Part shown: piece by piece, positions 16,942-26,049 of the stretch
Numbering within the stretch: position 1 is the stretch's first letter
Layout of the letters: each line of letters starts with the position of its first letter
Assembly: GCA_902784675.1 (NCBI GenBank)
Contig: CACZVR010000035.1
Location: forward strand, 1-43,586
Length of the DNA: 43,586 nt
Direction of reading: 5' to 3'
Source of the DNA: an uncultured Bacteroidales bacterium
GTDB lineage: Bacteria; Bacteroidota; Bacteroidia; Bacteroidales; Muribaculaceae
Made by a program: the position numbers and the translations under genes
Notes under the pieces: generated by a model
Databases searched by the model: none
What the model was told of the DNA's origin: nothing
Seen by the model: the letters and a program-made list of their open reading frames with translations, nothing else

Positions 16942-18087
16942 TCAGCCGAAGGTGCGTTTGAGCCAGATGCTCATGAAACGGTCATAGACGATGTAGCCCT
17001 GGGGCGTGCGGTAAACGATTTCCTTATCGAGCAGGCCACGCAGCGCCGACTGCACAACGCTGGGCGACAACAGGTTGTGCTGACGGATGAATTTACCACC
17101 CATGGGCTCGGCGACGATGCCCTCGCTGGCAATGGCCTTGAGAAGATTAAATTGATTGGATGACAGGAACTGAGCCAAGCTCTCATATTGCGGCGATTTG
17201 CTCTCGACGAGCCTCACGGTCTCACGGTTCACCTCAACCATGCTTTTCACATGCGGGTAGGCCTCATAAAGCCTGTTCAACACGTTCTGGATGTACCAGG
17301 TGTGACCGTCAAAACTGTCATACAGGTTCATGAATGTGTCATGGTCCAGGCTGCCGCGTTTTTTCTCAAAGAAGCCATTGGCGAACTCATAATAGACTTC
17401 CTTGTCCAGCGGACGCAGGTCCATCAACTCGGTGCTTTGGAAGAAGGGGCGCTTGGGTGAGCCGAACATCTCGGCCATCAGATGGAACTTGCTGCCAGCA
17501 AAGATGAAATGAACACCTCCTGCAAACTGGATGTGAGAACGAAGCAATGCTTCGGTTCCGTCCTCAGGATAGTTGGCAATCTGCTGGAACTCATCGATGG
17601 CGATGTAAATCTCGCGACGGCTCTTGGCAAGCCACTCAAAAATCTGCTGGATGGTGACCTGCGCACGCGATGGCTCGACGGTAATCGCCACCTTGGGCAT
17701 GCCTGTGAACGGATCGGTCGAAAATACCGGCCTCAAGTGGCCCAACAGGGTTGTCGCCTTCTGCAAAAACGATTTTTCTCGCTTGACAAATCCATTAAAG
17801 ACGGCTGAGCCGAACATTTCGGTAAAGTCTCGCAGATTCTTGGTCGCGAAAATGTCAATATAAAGGCAAACAGCATTCTTGTTCTGTCGCTCTATCTGAT
17901 AAAAAAGATGCTTAATCAGTCCGGTTTTCCCTATTCTGCGCGGCGCAACCAGTGTGATATTGCGTCCATTCTCGAAATGATTGAGCATCGTTTCGGTCTC
18001 ATGCTGACGGTCGCAAAAATACTCTGGGCCAAAATATCCTTGACTCACAAAGGGATTTTTGAGCTTTGTATTCCTATCCTTGGCCAT
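16942..18087 (-). CDS. AAA-type ATPase with C-terminal winged-helix region
   Basis: 381 residues from ATG 18087 (a TTG two codons earlier is less likely). It has Walker A APRRIGKTG (about 48-56), Walker B YIAIDEF (about 161-167) and sensor strand FIFAGSK (about 195-201). The pattern matches the archaeal-type ATPase_2 group of the STAND-like AAA proteins that abound in Bacteroidales. The last 80 residues (SNQFNLLKAIA ... LRGLLDKEIVYRTPQGYIVYD) resemble a winged helix, as usual for this group. Cytosolic. Function of these proteins is largely unknown; conflict systems and regulation have been suggested for relatives. It stands alone, between the phosphatase pair and the two-component genes. A 17-bp palindrome lies just upstream. 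Confidence 0.82.
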   Translation of the reverse strand: MAKDRNTKLKNPFVSQGYFGPEYFCDRQHETETMLNHFENGRNITLVAPRRIGKTGLIKHLFYQIERQNKNAVCLYIDIFATKNLRDFTEMFGSAVFNGFVKREKSFLQKATTLLGHLRPVFSTDPFTGMPKVAITVEPSRAQVTIQQIFEWLAKSRREIYIAIDEFQQIANYPEDGTEALLRSHIQFAGGVHFIFAGSKFHLMAEMFGSPKRPFFQSTELMDLRPLDKEVYYEFANGFFEKKRGSLDHDTFMNLYDSFDGHTWYIQNVLNRLYEAYPHVKSMVEVNRETVRLVESKSPQYESLAQFLSSNQFNLLKAIASEGIVAEPMGGKFIRQHNLLSPSVVQSALRGLLDKEIVYRTPQGYIVYDRFMSIWLKRTFG

Positions 18088-18107
18088 AATCAATTATCCA
18101 AATTGCA

Positions 18108-18124
18108 TTATTAAAATTTAATAA
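18108..18124. promoter_or_regulatory. AT-only 17-bp palindrome upstream of the ATPase gene
   Basis: TTATTAAA-A-TTTAATAA is a perfect inverted repeat of 8-bp arms about 20 bp upstream of the ATPase start. No TAnnTTTG element is visible in this gap. It may be an operator, or chance in AT-rich DNA. Confidence 0.4.
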
Positions 18125-18231
18125 CGCAAAGGACGTAATAATTTTTTGATTATGCAAGAAAAATAATGAATTTTTGAATCTATTGCCGCTTATCCCTCGT
18201 CACACGTTGTTTTATCTTATAAGGAGAAGGA

Positions 18232-18951
18232 TTATTTCGCGTTAATGAAATCCTGGAAAGCCTGCTTGTAACTGTCGCCAATGGGAATATACACGTCGCC
18301 AAAGACGATGCGGTTGCGCTCAATCTCGCGGATTTTGCTCTTTTGCACAATGAATGAGCGATGCACCCTGATGAAACGCGAGGCGGGCAGCATCTGCTCG
18401 ATGGCCTTCATATTCATCAGCGAGAGAACGGGGTGAGGCGACTGCTCGGTGTATATCTTCACATAGTCTTTCAATCCCTCAATGTAGCGGATGTCGTCAA
18501 GGTCGATTTGCAACAGTTTGTACTCGCTTTTGACAAAGATGCTGCGCGGCTCCTCCATCGGCATGGTTGGTTGTTGCTCGCTCTGCTGCACAAGCTGGAA
18601 CCATTGCAAGGCCTTGTTGCAGGCCTCCATGAAGTCGGCATAACTGATGGGTTTCAGCAAGTAGTCCAGCGCATTGGCGCGGAAGCCGTCCACAGCATAC
18701 TGATCAAACGCCGTGGTGAACACGATGCGGGTGTTCTCGGGCACAAGTCGACTCAATTCCAGACCATTGAGTTCAGGCATCTGAATATCCAGGAACAGCA
18801 AATCTACGGGGTGCTCTCCGATGCCGTGCAAGGCATCGGTGGCATTGTTATATTTGCCACACAACTCCAGGAACGGAATTTTCTTCACATAGCTCGCCAG
18901 CAGTTCCACAGCCAGCGGCTCATCGTCAACGATAGCGCACTTAATGATCAT
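18232..18951 (-). CDS. LytTR-family response regulator
   Basis: 239 residues. Receiver domain 1-120 with the acidic pocket DD (9-10), phosphoacceptor Asp55 in LFLDIQMPELNG, Thr in FTTAFDQYAV and Lys in LLKPIS. The LytTR DNA-binding domain spans about 137-237 (IFVKSEYKLLQIDL...IRYIEGLKDYVKIYT...FIRVHRSFIV...IPIGDSYK). LytTR regulators bind pairs of 9-bp direct repeats spaced by 12 bp, and exactly such a pair lies upstream of the partner kinase gene. The gene follows the kinase gene by 43 nt on the same strand, so it forms a LytS/LytR-type two-component system with it. Confidence 0.95.
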   Translation of the reverse strand: MIIKCAIVDDEPLAVELLASYVKKIPFLELCGKYNNATDALHGIGEHPVDLLFLDIQMPELNGLELSRLVPENTRIVFTTAFDQYAVDGFRANALDYLLKPISYADFMEACNKALQWFQLVQQSEQQPTMPMEEPRSIFVKSEYKLLQIDLDDIRYIEGLKDYVKIYTEQSPHPVLSLMNMKAIEQMLPASRFIRVHRSFIVQKSKIREIERNRIVFGDVYIPIGDSYKQAFQDFINAK

Positions 18952-18959
18952 ATCGATTA

Positions 18960-18990
18960 ATTGTTTTTTTCTGAAACCTAATGCCTAAAA
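18960..18990 (-). repeat. Short heptad repeat between kinase and regulator genes
   Basis: On the minus strand the gap reads GGGTTTTAGG-CATTAGG-TTTCAG, i.e. 7-nt units ending TAGG. This is the reverse orientation of the CCTA tracts in the tubulin/actin locus. Confidence 0.6.
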
Positions 18991-18994
18991 CCCA

Positions 18995-20065
18995 CTATTT
19001 TTTCTTGATGATGATTCTAGAGAAATATTCGCTGCCGTCCTCGGTCTTGCCTTGCTCCCAAGTGTAACGGTCGGGATACATGAGTTCCAAGCGCCGGCTC
19101 ACCTGCTCCAGCCCGATACCAGAACCGCTCTTGTCGTTCTCGCGCTTGGGATAGCAGGTGTTGCGTATTTCACAGGCGATTTCTCCATCGGCTTGTGACA
19201 AGTCTATCTTGATGTCACCCTTGCCTTGCGGCGAAATACCGTGTTTGAAGGCATTCTCGATGAGTGAGATGAAAATGAGCGGAGCAACAGGAGTGCTGTC
19301 ATTAGGCGCCACATTGAAGTTAGTGGTGACCTTCACGTTATCGGTCAAGCGGATTTTCATCAACTCAATGTAATTGCGCATGAAATCGGCCTCTTTACAC
19401 AAAGGCACAAAGTCCTGCTGATTCTCGTACAACACATGCCGCAGTAATTTGCTCAGCTCGCCCACTGCTGTCTGAGCCTTCTCCTGGTCAAAGGCGATGA
19501 GCGCATAGATGTTGTTCAAGGTGTTCAACAGGAAATGAGGGTTGAGCTGGTTGCGCAAGTTGCGCAACTCGGCCTCGGCGCGGGCTGTTTCGGCCTCTTT
19601 GCGCGCTTCCTCGATGTGCTGCCATCGCTGGATCATGCGCACCGCGACAGCCAACGAGATGATCAAAATCAATGTCAGCACAGCCCAGAAATAGCGTTGA
19701 AACCTGAACGTGGGTCTCTTCGGCGGATTGTCATTCAACGAGGGCAACAAATGAACTGCACACCAGTGCCACACATCAACCATAAAAACGCCACAGATGA
19801 GTGCCAACAGATTGATGAACAAGAACATCTTCCAGTCGTTTTTCTTGAGCAGGAAGCGAGGCACCAGCCACAAGTAATTCAGGTAAAACACCAGCAAATA
19901 GGCCAGCGGGTTGCCCAGCCAGCGCATATAACGGTTCAACACCACCAACCAGTCATCACCTGAACTGTGGAAAAACATCGGGGTGATGATGAGTACCGCC
20001 CAGCACAAGATGTGCAAGACCAGGTAGCGCGACTTGGGTTCGGCATTTTCAGTATCAACTGTCAT
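18995..20065 (-). CDS. LytS-type sensor histidine kinase
   Basis: 356 residues from ATG 20065. That start is chosen because a perfect promoter lies at 20094-20125, leaving a 22-nt leader; the longer frame to 20137 would overlap the promoter. Four transmembrane helices (about 14-31, 49-69, 79-98, 124-144), a coiled coil (147-172), then the His_kinase domain with His177 in NQLNPHFLLNTLNN and an ATPase domain (N-box ISLIENAFKHG, G-box GSGIGLEQV). Kinases of this family signal to LytTR regulators such as the one encoded next. No extracellular ligand domain is present, so the signal is probably sensed in the membrane. The broken outer-membrane receptor gene lies immediately upstream. Confidence 0.93.
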   Translation of the reverse strand: MTVDTENAEPKSRYLVLHILCWAVLIITPMFFHSSGDDWLVVLNRYMRWLGNPLAYLLVFYLNYLWLVPRFLLKKNDWKMFLFINLLALICGVFMVDVWHWCAVHLLPSLNDNPPKRPTFRFQRYFWAVLTLILIISLAVAVRMIQRWQHIEEARKEAETARAEAELRNLRNQLNPHFLLNTLNNIYALIAFDQEKAQTAVGELSKLLRHVLYENQQDFVPLCKEADFMRNYIELMKIRLTDNVKVTTNFNVAPNDSTPVAPLIFISLIENAFKHGISPQGKGDIKIDLSQADGEIACEIRNTCYPKRENDKSGSGIGLEQVSRRLELMYPDRYTWEQGKTEDGSEYFSRIIIKKK

Positions 20066-20093
20066 GGATGCTATGATTTTTGAATGAGTATCG

Positions 20094-20125
20094 CAAAGGT
20101 AATCAACACCTTCGGCCCAAACAAA
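20094..20125 (-). promoter_or_regulatory. Consensus promoter of the two-component operon
   Basis: Minus strand TTTG (20122-20125), 20-nt spacer, TACCTTTG (20094-20101). Predicted start near 20087. Confidence 0.8.
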
Positions 20126-20130
20126 TAATA

Positions 20131-20160
20131 TAGACAAAAAAACCTTTCACCTAGACAAAA
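20131..20160 (-). promoter_or_regulatory. LytTR-type direct repeat (operator)
   Basis: TAGACAAAA occurs at 20131-20139 and again at 20152-20160 on the plus strand: identical 9-bp repeats separated by exactly 12 bp, the geometry bound by LytTR domains. On the minus strand they lie just upstream of the -33 element of the kinase promoter, an activator position. This suggests autoregulation by the LytTR protein of the same operon. Confidence 0.75.
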
Positions 20161-20253
20161 CTCACGCCGCGCGTGCAAGGTTTACTGCCACGCGACGTGA
20201 GAGCATAATGAAACAGGTGCTTTCTATTTAATGAGGAATGAGGTGTCAGGAAT

Positions 20254-22411
20254 TTAATTTCCCAGACGTTCCTTCTCGCTGGCGCCGGCACCGGTGCCCT
20301 TGTACTTGCTCTGGGCGGCGTTGAACTTGTAACGCACGGTAAATTCCACTTCACGGGCATCACGGCGCTGTGTCTGACACATGGTGCGCAGCCCGTAACG
20401 CAGTTTATAGTGTTCCTGTGAGTTGAGCAGATTGTGCCCCGTCACCTGGACGGACAGACGGTCGTTCAAGAAGGTCTTGGTGGCGCCGATGTCGAGCACA
20501 TAACCAGGCTCGGTGAGGGCGACGTTCTGCATATCGCCACGACTCATTAAATTGAAGTTGACGTTGGCCGTCAGGGTCGGCAGAATCTGGAAATTGTTGC
20601 TGAACTGCACGAGGAAGAAAGGGCTCTTGGGGGAGATGAAGCCGATGGGCGACGGCATCTTAATCCACTCATTGATCATGCCCAAGGTGAGAGACGGCTG
20701 GTAGAGTCCGAAGCGAGGCGAGAGGGTGAGCATCACTCGCAGGGCATCCTCGTGGTCCACATTTTCGGTGCTCATCAGGGTGGTGGCCTCGCTGCCGGGG
20801 ACCTCATGAGCCACGTTGACGATCACGTCACGGTCATGCTTGTAGCCAAGCATCAGGTTCACCCACTTGTACATCGCCATGAATGAAACCTCGTTGTTAA
20901 TAGTGGGCTTGAGCAGGGGGTTGCCACTGTCCCATGTGAAGCGGTTAGCATAGGTGACACTGCCTCGCAGTTGCCAGTAGTTGGGGCGCTTGATTTTCAT
21001 CGCGTAGTTCAGCATCAGCTGCACATTACCCACACGTGCCATCAGTCCCAAACTGGGGAAGAAGTGGTGATAATTGCGGCTCTGCTCGGCCATGCGTACG
21101 CCCTGGCTGTAGTAGGCGCTGGTGACGTTCTCGTTGCGCAGTCCCACCTTCAACTGACCGAAGGGCAACGGGTGGCCATATTCGGCAAAGAAGATGTAGT
21201 TGCGCTCCTTTTGCTCGGTAAAGGAAGTGGGCACGACCTGCTCGGGGTTGATGTAGTCATCGTTGCGGCGCGTGTGGTCATACTCGCCGCCCACTTGCAG
21301 GTTGCCGCCCCACAACGGCCACGACAGGACGAGTTTGGCTGCCCACAACTGGTTGCGCACGATGCTGGTACTTGTCACCGTGCGGCTCTCCCACTCCTGA
21401 CTCACCTCGTCGTTAAGCTGACTCTTGCGGTCCTTGTAGAACACATAGTCGGTGTTGAAGTCAATCAATGTGTTGCCCACCTTGCCGTTGTAATAGGCGT
21501 TGAGGGTGTGGGGCATGTTGGACTTGGTGTTCATGTGGATACCGTTTTCCAGATGGTCATAGAAGTCTCCATTAGCAGTCACGTCGGCGGTGAATGTGCC
21601 ACGGGTGCGTTGCAGGAAATAAGCCTTGGTGTCATAGCGGAACCCCACCGAATGGTTATCGTTGAAGATGTAGTTCATGCCCGCCGAGGTGTAGATGGAA
21701 TTGCTGTGGGTTTTGATGTCTGAGTGCTCATTCATGCGCCAGACGGTATCGGCCTGCACGTCAAAGACGAAGTCATCGTTCTCCAGGTACTTGTCATCGT
21801 TGTACCACACACTGCCGAACACGTCCAGCCCCTTGTGGCGGTAGTTCCAGTTTACACCTAGTGCCAGGTCGGGGCCCTCGCCCACGTAGTAACTGGCCTG
21901 GGTATTGAAACTGAAGCCCTCGCCTTGGGGACGCTTGGTCTTGATGAGGATGACCGACTCGACCGTGGCGTCATACTTCGCTCCAGGGTTAGTAATTAGT
22001 TCCACACTCTGGATGTCCTCGCTGCTGATCCACCTCGGTCTTGAGGCCCTCGCTCGTCAACTTGAAGGCAGGACGTTGGCCCTTGACGACGACCTCGCCC
22101 AGCATAGTCGCCTCGGGCTCCAGCGCGATTGTGCCCAAGTCGCTGCCTGCTGCATTCAGCACCAGCATCTTATATCCCAGATAGGTGATTTTCACAATGG
22201 GATGTGTAGCGATACCCGTGAGGGCAAATCGCCCATCGGCACCAGTTGTCGTTCCAGCGACAAAGGCGCTGTCGCCGGCATTGAGTAGTACCACGTTAGC
22301 AAAAGGAACCGGAGCTTGAGTCTCATCGACCACACATCCGGTAAATGTCTCGGCTACGGCTGTCATCACTACCAGCAGTACCATCATCACTGTAATAAAG
22401 ATTTTTCTCAT
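20254..22411 (-). pseudogene. Outer-membrane beta-barrel (TonB-dependent-receptor-like) gene, broken by deletion and frame change
   Basis: The 5' part (22411 to 21989) encodes a signal peptide, a carboxypeptidase-D-like regulatory domain (FTGCVVDETQAPVPFANVVLL ... GTIALEPEA) and the start of the plug (MLGEVVVKGQRPAFKLTSEGLKTEV). It then runs into DQQRGH... and a stop. The 3' part continues in another frame with ISSEDIQSVELITNPGAKYDA and a full barrel to 20254. Intact members of this family have about 50-60 plug residues between 'KTEV' and 'SSEDIQSVE'; these are missing here and the frame changes at about 22030. So the gene carries an internal deletion that is not a multiple of three. It lies directly upstream of the LytTR system, which may once have controlled it. 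A sequencing or assembly artefact is possible. Confidence 0.8.
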
Positions 22412-22412
22412 T

Positions 22413-22479
22413 GTCTATAGGTTTTTATTGAATTATCATTCGGTTGGCAGAAAAAAATCCTACCGTTTTCCCTATAGAC
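22413..22479. repeat. Inverted repeat GTCTATAGG ... CCTATAGAC around the receptor leader
   Basis: Perfect 9-bp arms at 22413-22421 and 22471-22479, 49 bp apart, flanking the leader and presumed promoter of the broken receptor gene. The TAGAC core resembles the LytTR half-site TAGACAAAA, but the spacing and orientation differ from the canonical site. Confidence 0.5.
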
Positions 22480-22523
22480 GCACACCAAAGGGTGAAAAGT
22501 TGCAAGCACGCATCTTTTTTCTT

Positions 22524-22552
22524 CACTTTCACACTTTAGCGTGTTAAAAATG
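22524..22552 (-). promoter_or_regulatory. TTTTTAACAC...GTG motif, second copy
   Basis: Minus strand ATTTTTAACACGCTAAAG then TGTGAAAG, matching the copy at 14103-14137. It lies about 115 bp upstream of the broken receptor start. No clear TAnnTTTG promoter is visible between the two, so this could be part of an alternative promoter. Confidence 0.4.
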
Positions 22553-22585
22553 GCCGCGGCACAGAAACAGGACGATTAAACAAGA

Positions 22586-22620
22586 CAAGGGGCTGTCACC
22601 GTGATGATGACAGCCCCTTG
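22586..22620 (-). terminator. Strong intrinsic terminator after the nuclease operon
   Basis: Perfect 13-bp stem CAAGGGGCTGTCA/TGACAGCCCCTTG with a 9-nt loop, 20 nt past the nuclease stop. On the minus strand it is followed by TCTTGTTTAAT. Confidence 0.85.
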
Positions 22621-22639
22621 ATGATGGGTTGTGATGAGG

Positions 22640-23734
22640 TTACTTGACTTCCTTGACCAGATAGATCATGGTGGGGAAGTGGTCGCTGTAGCCGTTCAAG
22701 AAGATGCCGGCAGTGAAGGTGCGCAGGGGGTAGCCCTGACGGTCGCCCTCTTCGCTGCGCAAGAACTTGCGGTTCAGCACCTCGGCACGCAAGAAGGTCA
22801 GGGTGGGTTTGTCCTTGCTGTCGTAGTTCTTCAAGAAGTAGTCCGTGAAGATAATCTGGTCAAACAAGTTCCAGTTGCCTTTATAACCCAGCGTGCCAAT
22901 ACCCTTGTTGAGGATATTCCACCAGGGATTGAAGCATGAACCCGGTTCAACGCAGTCCTTAATCTCCTTCTTGGCGCCAACAGCCTCGCTGCATGACTTG
23001 TTCTGCGGGTCATCGTTCAAGTCACCCATGAAGATGATGCCCTGGTTGGGGTCGTCGAGCAACAACGAATCCATCGTCGCGCGTGCCATGCGGCCAGCTG
23101 CCTCACGCAGGTAACTTGACTGCTCCTCGCCACCCAGACGTGAGGGCCAGTGATTGACGATAACCGACACTTTCTCTCCAGCCAGCATGCCAGTGACACA
23201 AAGTTGGTCACGGCTGCGGAATTCGGGATAGTCAGGCAGATACTTGTTGATGCACTGATTGGTCACGTTCAGCACCTTGAAGAAGCGGGGATTGTAAAGC
23301 AAACCCACATCCACACCGCGACGGTCGGGACTGTCATGATGCACAATCTGGTAGCGGCGGTCCTTGAGTTCGGGCTGCTTGACAAGGTCTTGCAGCACGG
23401 TGATGTTCTCAATCTCACTCACACCGATGATGACGGGACCCTCGGCAGGCGAGCCCTTGACCTCCATCTGGCTGATGGCATAGGCCATGTTGTGCTGTTT
23501 CTGCCAATATTTGGTTCCGTTCCACTGGCGTGCGCCACGAGGAGAAAATTCCAAGTCATAGGCACCATTATTGTTGATGGTGTCGAACAAGTTCTCCAGG
23601 TTGTAGAACATCACTCCATACATGGTGTAGCGACGCTCCTGAGGCTGTTCAGTCTGCTCTTGTGAATCTTGCGCCCACGCGAGCACTGGCAACATTGCCG
23701 CCAATGTCAATACAAGGAAAAATAACTTTTTCAT
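22640..23734 (-). CDS. Secreted endonuclease/exonuclease/phosphatase-family enzyme
   Basis: 364 residues with signal peptide 1-21 (LAWAQ). All motifs of the metal-dependent EEP fold are visible: N45 in FYNLENLF, E107 in GVSEIEN, H195 in VNHWPSR, D238/N240 in FMGDLNDDP and the terminal D351-H352 in YSDHFP. The family includes DNases, RNases and lipid or nucleotide phosphatases; secretion together with a DUF5689 protein and a TonB receptor favours extracellular nucleic-acid breakdown. It follows the DUF5689 gene by 24 nt and ends at a strong terminator, so it is the last gene of a three-gene operon. Confidence 0.9.
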   Translation of the reverse strand: MKKLFFLVLTLAAMLPVLAWAQDSQEQTEQPQERRYTMYGVMFYNLENLFDTINNNGAYDLEFSPRGARQWNGTKYWQKQHNMAYAISQMEVKGSPAEGPVIIGVSEIENITVLQDLVKQPELKDRRYQIVHHDSPDRRGVDVGLLYNPRFFKVLNVTNQCINKYLPDYPEFRSRDQLCVTGMLAGEKVSVIVNHWPSRLGGEEQSSYLREAAGRMARATMDSLLLDDPNQGIIFMGDLNDDPQNKSCSEAVGAKKEIKDCVEPGSCFNPWWNILNKGIGTLGYKGNWNLFDQIIFTDYFLKNYDSKDKPTLTFLRAEVLNRKFLRSEEGDRQGYPLRTFTAGIFLNGYSDHFPTMIYLVKEVK

Positions 23735-23758
23735 AATCTCGTGAATTGAGAATTAGAC

Positions 23759-25987
23759 TTAATCAACGGGCTCCCAATGAACGTTCCAAACCGACAGACG
23801 GTCCTTGGTGCTGGTCGTTGAGTTCGACGGGCACAGGTTGGTGAACTCGATGGTGAAATTGCCGTTCACCACACAATCCTCGGCGAAGGTGTAAACCGTC
23901 TTCTGGGCCACGTTATCATTGGTGATGGTCCAAGTCTTGACCACATTGCCACCTTGCTTGACATCCACGCGGAAGGCCAGTTGTGAACCCGAGTAAGCGC
24001 AACCATAATTGAACTGCAATTTGGACATGCCGTTCTTCAAGGTGGGCGAAACGATGGTGCCCACGGTGTTGGTGCCGCCACTCATGGTGGGAGCGATGGC
24101 ATACTGCGAAGTCGAGTTCAGGGCATAGCCGATGAACGGGAAATGAGGATTGCTGCCATCCTTACCATCGAGCAGATAGCAGTTAGTAGCAACCCAACCG
24201 GCATTGGAAGTGTAAGTTCCCAACGTCGTGGTGCCCTCGGCACGCATGGTCTCGAAGTCGGACTTGCCGCCAGCCATGCCCATGCCAAAGGTGACGTTAT
24301 CGATGCACCAGGTCGTGTAGTTATTGTCGGGATCGTTGGGTGCATAGTAGTTGAAGCCCACATAGTAGCTACCGTCGTCCCACTGACTCAGGTCAATTTC
24401 ACCCGAGGGATACCAGCCGCTGTAAGCCGAGCTGGTGGGTCTGGGAGCGAACGTCGCGTTGAGCTTCACCTTGACTGTTGCGGTCCTGGGATCGTTGGTA
24501 TCCATCAGGTAAACCTCCAGGTTGTTGGTACCATAGTTGTTCACCTGAGAATCAAAAGTGAACACTTTGTTCTTGGCGTTCTTGATGTCCAGCTTGGGCG
24601 TGATCAGCCAGATGTCGAAGGGCGGGTTGCTGCCCTTGTATCCGGTCACCTTGGCATACACCTCAGTATCATTATAGGTGCCCTTGTCCCACTTGTTGGT
24701 ACCGCTCACGTTCAAGTTGGTCCAGCCATCGGGGATACCGTTATCGAAGGTTTCATTCAACTTGGTGTAGGCGACATCCAGCACATAATCTGATTTCGCG
24801 CCAGAGTTGTCGATGCCTATAAGACTCATGTAAGGCTCAATGCGACCTTTCACCTTCAAGTAAGTCTTGTAAACATTGGTATTCTGCCTCAGGTTGGCCT
24901 CTTCACGGAAGGTTGAACCTTGGGGCAACGGAACGATGATGCACTTGGTATAGTCCTTGCACTCGGCGTCATCGGCAATGACAAGCGTGTTCTCCAACGT
25001 TGTGGGAGCCTTCCACTCGATGTCATTGTTGCTGCTCACTGAGGTAACCTCGGGAGCGACAGCACCCACTACATAGCCACCGAACCAATAGTTTTTACCG
25101 TTTTCCTGCAAAGAGAGCGCCTCGGCTACAGTGTAGGGTTGGCTCTTGGTGCCGGCCGAACCGCCGCCAATCACATCCTCGGCACTGCGCAGCACAAGCT
25201 GCCATGTCGTGCCATAGGAACCGAGCAGACCCACAACGTCCAACTCGCCCTCGGGCAAGATGTCGGCGCGGAAGTCAGCGTAGTTGCTGTTGCGCACGGT
25301 GAGGGTGTTGCCATCGGCATCGGCGAGGGTGCGGTTGGTCGAAGCAGATGACTCGGAGTAGGGAGTCACACCATCGGCTTCCTGGAAGGTCACACCCCTG
25401 AAGCGCACCAGGCGACCTTGATACTTCATCAGTGTCTCGGGATCATTCTTGCCTTGGAAGTCGCTGATGTTCACTTCCAGAGTGTCTATCTTGCTCAAAT
25501 CGGGCAGACCGTTGAGCTCAACGAGTGATTCCCACATGGCCTGGGGCAGGAAGGTGGCTTCCCATGCGTTGCCTGCAGCATACCAAGCGGGATAGCCCAA
25601 CTGCTGCTGGCCGTTGTATTTACCCACAAAGTAACCCTTCAAAGGCAGAACGATCTCCTGACCGATGCGGTAGTTGTTGTAGAGACTGTTCTGGTTGATG
25701 GAGATGGACAGACCATAGCCCGACTCATCCATGATGTACAGGCTCTTGTAGACGTTACCCGATTCATCGCTACTGGTCACCCAACCGTGGATGATCTCGT
25801 CTTCTTTGACCGTGTCGATGTAGTTGCGGTCATCTTGCCAGTGCTTGGCTTTGAATTCAGCGATGGTCATGTTGGCGGTGTGATCGGCAGTGGGAATCAC
25901 CATGGGTGGCTGGTCAAACTCATCACTGCAAGCGGCGGTGAACACCAACAAGAGCATCAGGCTGAGATAATAATTAAAACGTTTCAT
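23759..25987 (-). CDS. DUF5689-domain surface lipoprotein
   Basis: 742 residues. Lipoprotein signal with lipobox TAAC (Cys20). Residues about 35-275 form the DUF5689 region (TIAEFKAKHW ... IIHGWVTSSDESGNVYKSLYIMDESG ... LVLRSAEDVIGG), an OB-like fold. Another OB-like module follows (about 280-400, NGKNYWFGGYVVGAV). Then comes a jelly-roll 'choice-of-anchor J'-like domain (LNETFDNGIPDGWTNLN ... WCIDNVTFG). OB folds of this kind are associated with nucleic-acid binding, and neighbouring genes encode a secreted nuclease and a TonB receptor. It is probably displayed on the outer membrane and hands substrate to the receptor. Second gene of the operon, 62 nt after the receptor. Confidence 0.87.
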   Translation of the reverse strand: MKRFNYYLSLMLLLVFTAACSDEFDQPPMVIPTADHTANMTIAEFKAKHWQDDRNYIDTVKEDEIIHGWVTSSDESGNVYKSLYIMDESGYGLSISINQNSLYNNYRIGQEIVLPLKGYFVGKYNGQQQLGYPAWYAAGNAWEATFLPQAMWESLVELNGLPDLSKIDTLEVNISDFQGKNDPETLMKYQGRLVRFRGVTFQEADGVTPYSESSASTNRTLADADGNTLTVRNSNYADFRADILPEGELDVVGLLGSYGTTWQLVLRSAEDVIGGGSAGTKSQPYTVAEALSLQENGKNYWFGGYVVGAVAPEVTSVSSNNDIEWKAPTTLENTLVIADDAECKDYTKCIIVPLPQGSTFREEANLRQNTNVYKTYLKVKGRIEPYMSLIGIDNSGAKSDYVLDVAYTKLNETFDNGIPDGWTNLNVSGTNKWDKGTYNDTEVYAKVTGYKGSNPPFDIWLITPKLDIKNAKNKVFTFDSQVNNYGTNNLEVYLMDTNDPRTATVKVKLNATFAPRPTSSAYSGWYPSGEIDLSQWDDGSYYVGFNYYAPNDPDNNYTTWCIDNVTFGMGMAGGKSDFETMRAEGTTTLGTYTSNAGWVATNCYLLDGKDGSNPHFPFIGYALNSTSQYAIAPTMSGGTNTVGTIVSPTLKNGMSKLQFNYGCAYSGSQLAFRVDVKQGGNVVKTWTITNDNVAQKTVYTFAEDCVVNGNFTIEFTNLCPSNSTTSTKDRLSVWNVHWEPVD

Positions 25988-26049
25988 AGTGGTTGTATTG
26001 TTTGTTTTATTAATATCTGGTTGATAGTTGATTTAGATATGGTGATTGG

